In this document: positions 5,514 through 5,984 of the stretch, piece by piece
Position numbering within the stretch: the stretch's first letter is position 1
Layout: each line of letters starts with the position of its first letter
NCBI GenBank assembly: GCA_900767815.1
Contig: CAAGAM010000174.1
Span: 1-5,984 of the forward strand
From: Clostridia bacterium
Lineage (GTDB): Bacteria; Bacillota; Clostridia; Christensenellales; Borkfalkiaceae
Reading direction: 5' to 3'
DNA: 5,984 nt
Translations under genes and position numbers: made by a program
Notes under the pieces: generated by a model
What the model was told of the DNA's origin: nothing
Database searches by the model: none
The model's input: only the letters and a program-made list of their open reading frames with translations

Positions 5514-5527
5514 CGCGTTAATTCGCG
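5514..5527. repeat. Short palindrome upstream of the 88-aa gene
   Basis: CGCG-TTAATT-CGCG is an inverted repeat with 4-bp arms, or a near-palindromic 14-mer. It lies 30 bases upstream of the ATG at 5558 and just beyond the minus-strand -35 box, followed by an A8T5 tract. It could be a small operator affecting the minus-strand promoter or the 88-aa gene, but its short length makes chance occurrence possible. Confidence 0.25.
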
Positions 5528-5557
5528 AAAAAAAATTTTTAAAGGCAGGTAAAAACA

Positions 5558-5824
5558 ATGAAACAAGCAAAACGGACAATGCGTGAAAAACTCGACTACA
5601 ACAAAAAACTGTACGGAAGAAGCAGTTTTTCTTCGGGGTACGTAATGGGCGCAACGATTTATTCGGACTATCCGAAATGCGATAAGAACAGCCAAAAAGA
5701 AATCAAAGCGATTATCGATTCATACCACGCGAACGCGAAGAACGGCGACGAATTAAGCAAAGGCTTTATGTGCGGCGTGCGGGACAGCGCGAACGAGCGG
5801 AAGCAACATCTTAAAGGCAGATAA
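5558..5824 (+). CDS. Small basic protein of unknown function (88 aa)
   Basis: The ATG at 5558 is preceded by AAAGGCAGG (5541-5549), an acceptable Shine-Dalgarno at 8-base spacing. The product starts MKQAKRTMREKLDYNKK and has two similar-looking parts: FSSGYVMGATIYSD (residues ~24-37) and LSKGFMCGVRDSANERK (~67-83). Each contains a Ser-x-Gly-[YF]-[VM]-[MC]-Gly turn. Between them lies a predicted helix rich in Lys, Glu and Ile. Two Cys (in KCDKN and FMCG) are present but do not form a recognisable metal site. There is no signal or membrane helix, so it is probably cytoplasmic. Isolated from the preceding operon by a 188-base structured region, it probably forms a separate transcription unit. 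No clear plus-strand promoter was found upstream. Unknown function; no named family recognised. Confidence 0.7.
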   Translation: MKQAKRTMREKLDYNKKLYGRSSFSSGYVMGATIYSDYPKCDKNSQKEIKAIIDSYHANAKNGDELSKGFMCGVRDSANERKQHLKGR

Positions 5825-5850
5825 TCTCTTTTTAAGGATATTTTTATTTT

Positions 5851-5867
5851 CCCCGATAAAATCGGGG
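5851..5867 (+). terminator. Hairpin after the 88-aa gene, possible terminator
   Basis: CCCCGAT (5851-5857) and ATCGGGG (5861-5867) form a perfect 7-bp stem with a 3-base loop, 26 bases past the stop of the 88-aa gene. The following plus-strand bases, TGTTCTTCC, are only moderately U-rich, and a T-rich stretch precedes rather than follows the stem. It is therefore a plausible but imperfect plus-strand terminator or mRNA 3'-end stabiliser. Confidence 0.4.
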
Positions 5868-5874
5868 TGTTCTT

Positions 5875-5897
5875 CCGCGTAGCGGTGCTTTTCCGCT
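5875..5897 (+). promoter_or_regulatory. Two mutually exclusive hairpins ahead of the last short frame
   Basis: CCGC-GTA-GCGG (5875-5885) competes with AGCGG (5881-5885) pairing to CCGCT (5893-5897). Both use GCGG at 5882-5885. With the 7-bp hairpin just upstream at 5851-5867 they form a run of structured leader RNA before the ribosome binding site at 5915-5924. This resembles an attenuator-type arrangement, but the stems are short and no ligand-binding core was recognised. Confidence 0.25.
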
Positions 5898-5931
5898 TAT
5901 GCAACCCGAATAATAAAAAGGAAATACAACA

Positions 5932-5964
5932 ATGCAAACAGCCGCATATACCCCGATCGACTAA
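5932..5964 (+). CDS. 10-codon reading frame: leader peptide or interrupted gene start
   Basis: The ATG at 5932 has a strong Shine-Dalgarno, AAAAAGGAAA (5915-5924), at good spacing, yet the frame encodes only MQTAAYTPID before TAA at 5962. After the stop the same frame continues as IFETNN to the window edge. The ribosome binding site is as good as any in the window, so translation here is likely. It may be a short leader peptide for a gene to the right, or the start of a gene broken by a nonsense change, since a single-base change of TAA to CAA would give TPIDQIFETNN. TAA serves as the ordinary stop of three other genes here, so a reassigned code is unlikely. Confidence 0.35.
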   Translation: MQTAAYTPID

Positions 5965-5984
5965 ATATTTGAAACGAATAACCC

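Noticed and set aside
1..5984. The window being a complete circular ~6-kb phage genome
   Set aside because: Joining the ends leaves the surface-protein frame open but gives no start codon with a ribosome binding site or signal peptide. No replication gene is present, so a fragment of a larger element is more likely.
1..5984. CRISPR array, insertion sequence or rRNA
   Set aside because: No regularly spaced direct repeats, transposase motifs, terminal inverted repeats with target duplications or rRNA-like sequence were seen.

Overview
The window reads as part of a mobile element in a Gram-positive host, most likely a Clostridia-type Firmicute. The grounds are Shine-Dalgarno-led genes, AT-leaning codon use, lysine-rich small proteins and near-consensus sigma-A promoters. 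The best interpretation is a structural/assembly segment of a filamentous-phage-like (inovirus-like) prophage or episome. The central gene encodes a membrane ATPase whose motif order matches the Zot/pI morphogenesis family, and the gene at the left edge encodes a large, probably surface-exposed protein with a C-terminal membrane anchor and a short basic tail, as in pIII-type adsorption proteins. A plasmid or conjugative-type element with a coupling-like ATPase is the main alternative. No replication protein, integrase or unmistakable major coat gene is in view, so the element extends beyond the window.

Layout: 3-1568 is a left-truncated anchored surface protein. 1573-1608 is a strong hairpin. 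1640-2032 is a small basic protein. 2020-2100 is a candidate minus-strand RNA. 2183-2395, 2392-2634 and 2631-4937 form a tightly coupled three-gene operon (70-aa protein, two-helix membrane protein, Zot-like ATPase) joined by two ATGA stop/start overlaps. 4944-5369 is a second small basic protein. 5370-5557 is a highly structured intergenic region with a second candidate minus-strand RNA. 5558-5824 is an 88-aa protein. 5825-5984 holds hairpins and a 10-codon reading frame with a good ribosome binding site. All protein genes are on the plus strand.

The most unusual content is on the minus strand. Two near-perfect sigma-A promoters (TTGACT-17-TATAAT at 2135-2107 and TTGACT-17-TATACT at 5507-5479) face leftward, against every gene. 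Each is followed by roughly 80-110 nt of strongly structured sequence that ends in a U-tract overlapping the 3' end of a small basic protein gene. Those two proteins (130 and 141 aa) share an equally spaced GH-x-Y ... T motif layout. The element therefore seems to carry a repeated module of a small basic protein gene plus a convergent structured RNA. The second copy sits in the main structured intergenic region, so its transcript could instead act as a primer for complementary-strand synthesis of a single-stranded DNA replicon.

Functional assignments rest on motif reading only. The ATPase family call is moderately secure, the surface-protein role is inferred, and the small proteins are of unknown function.
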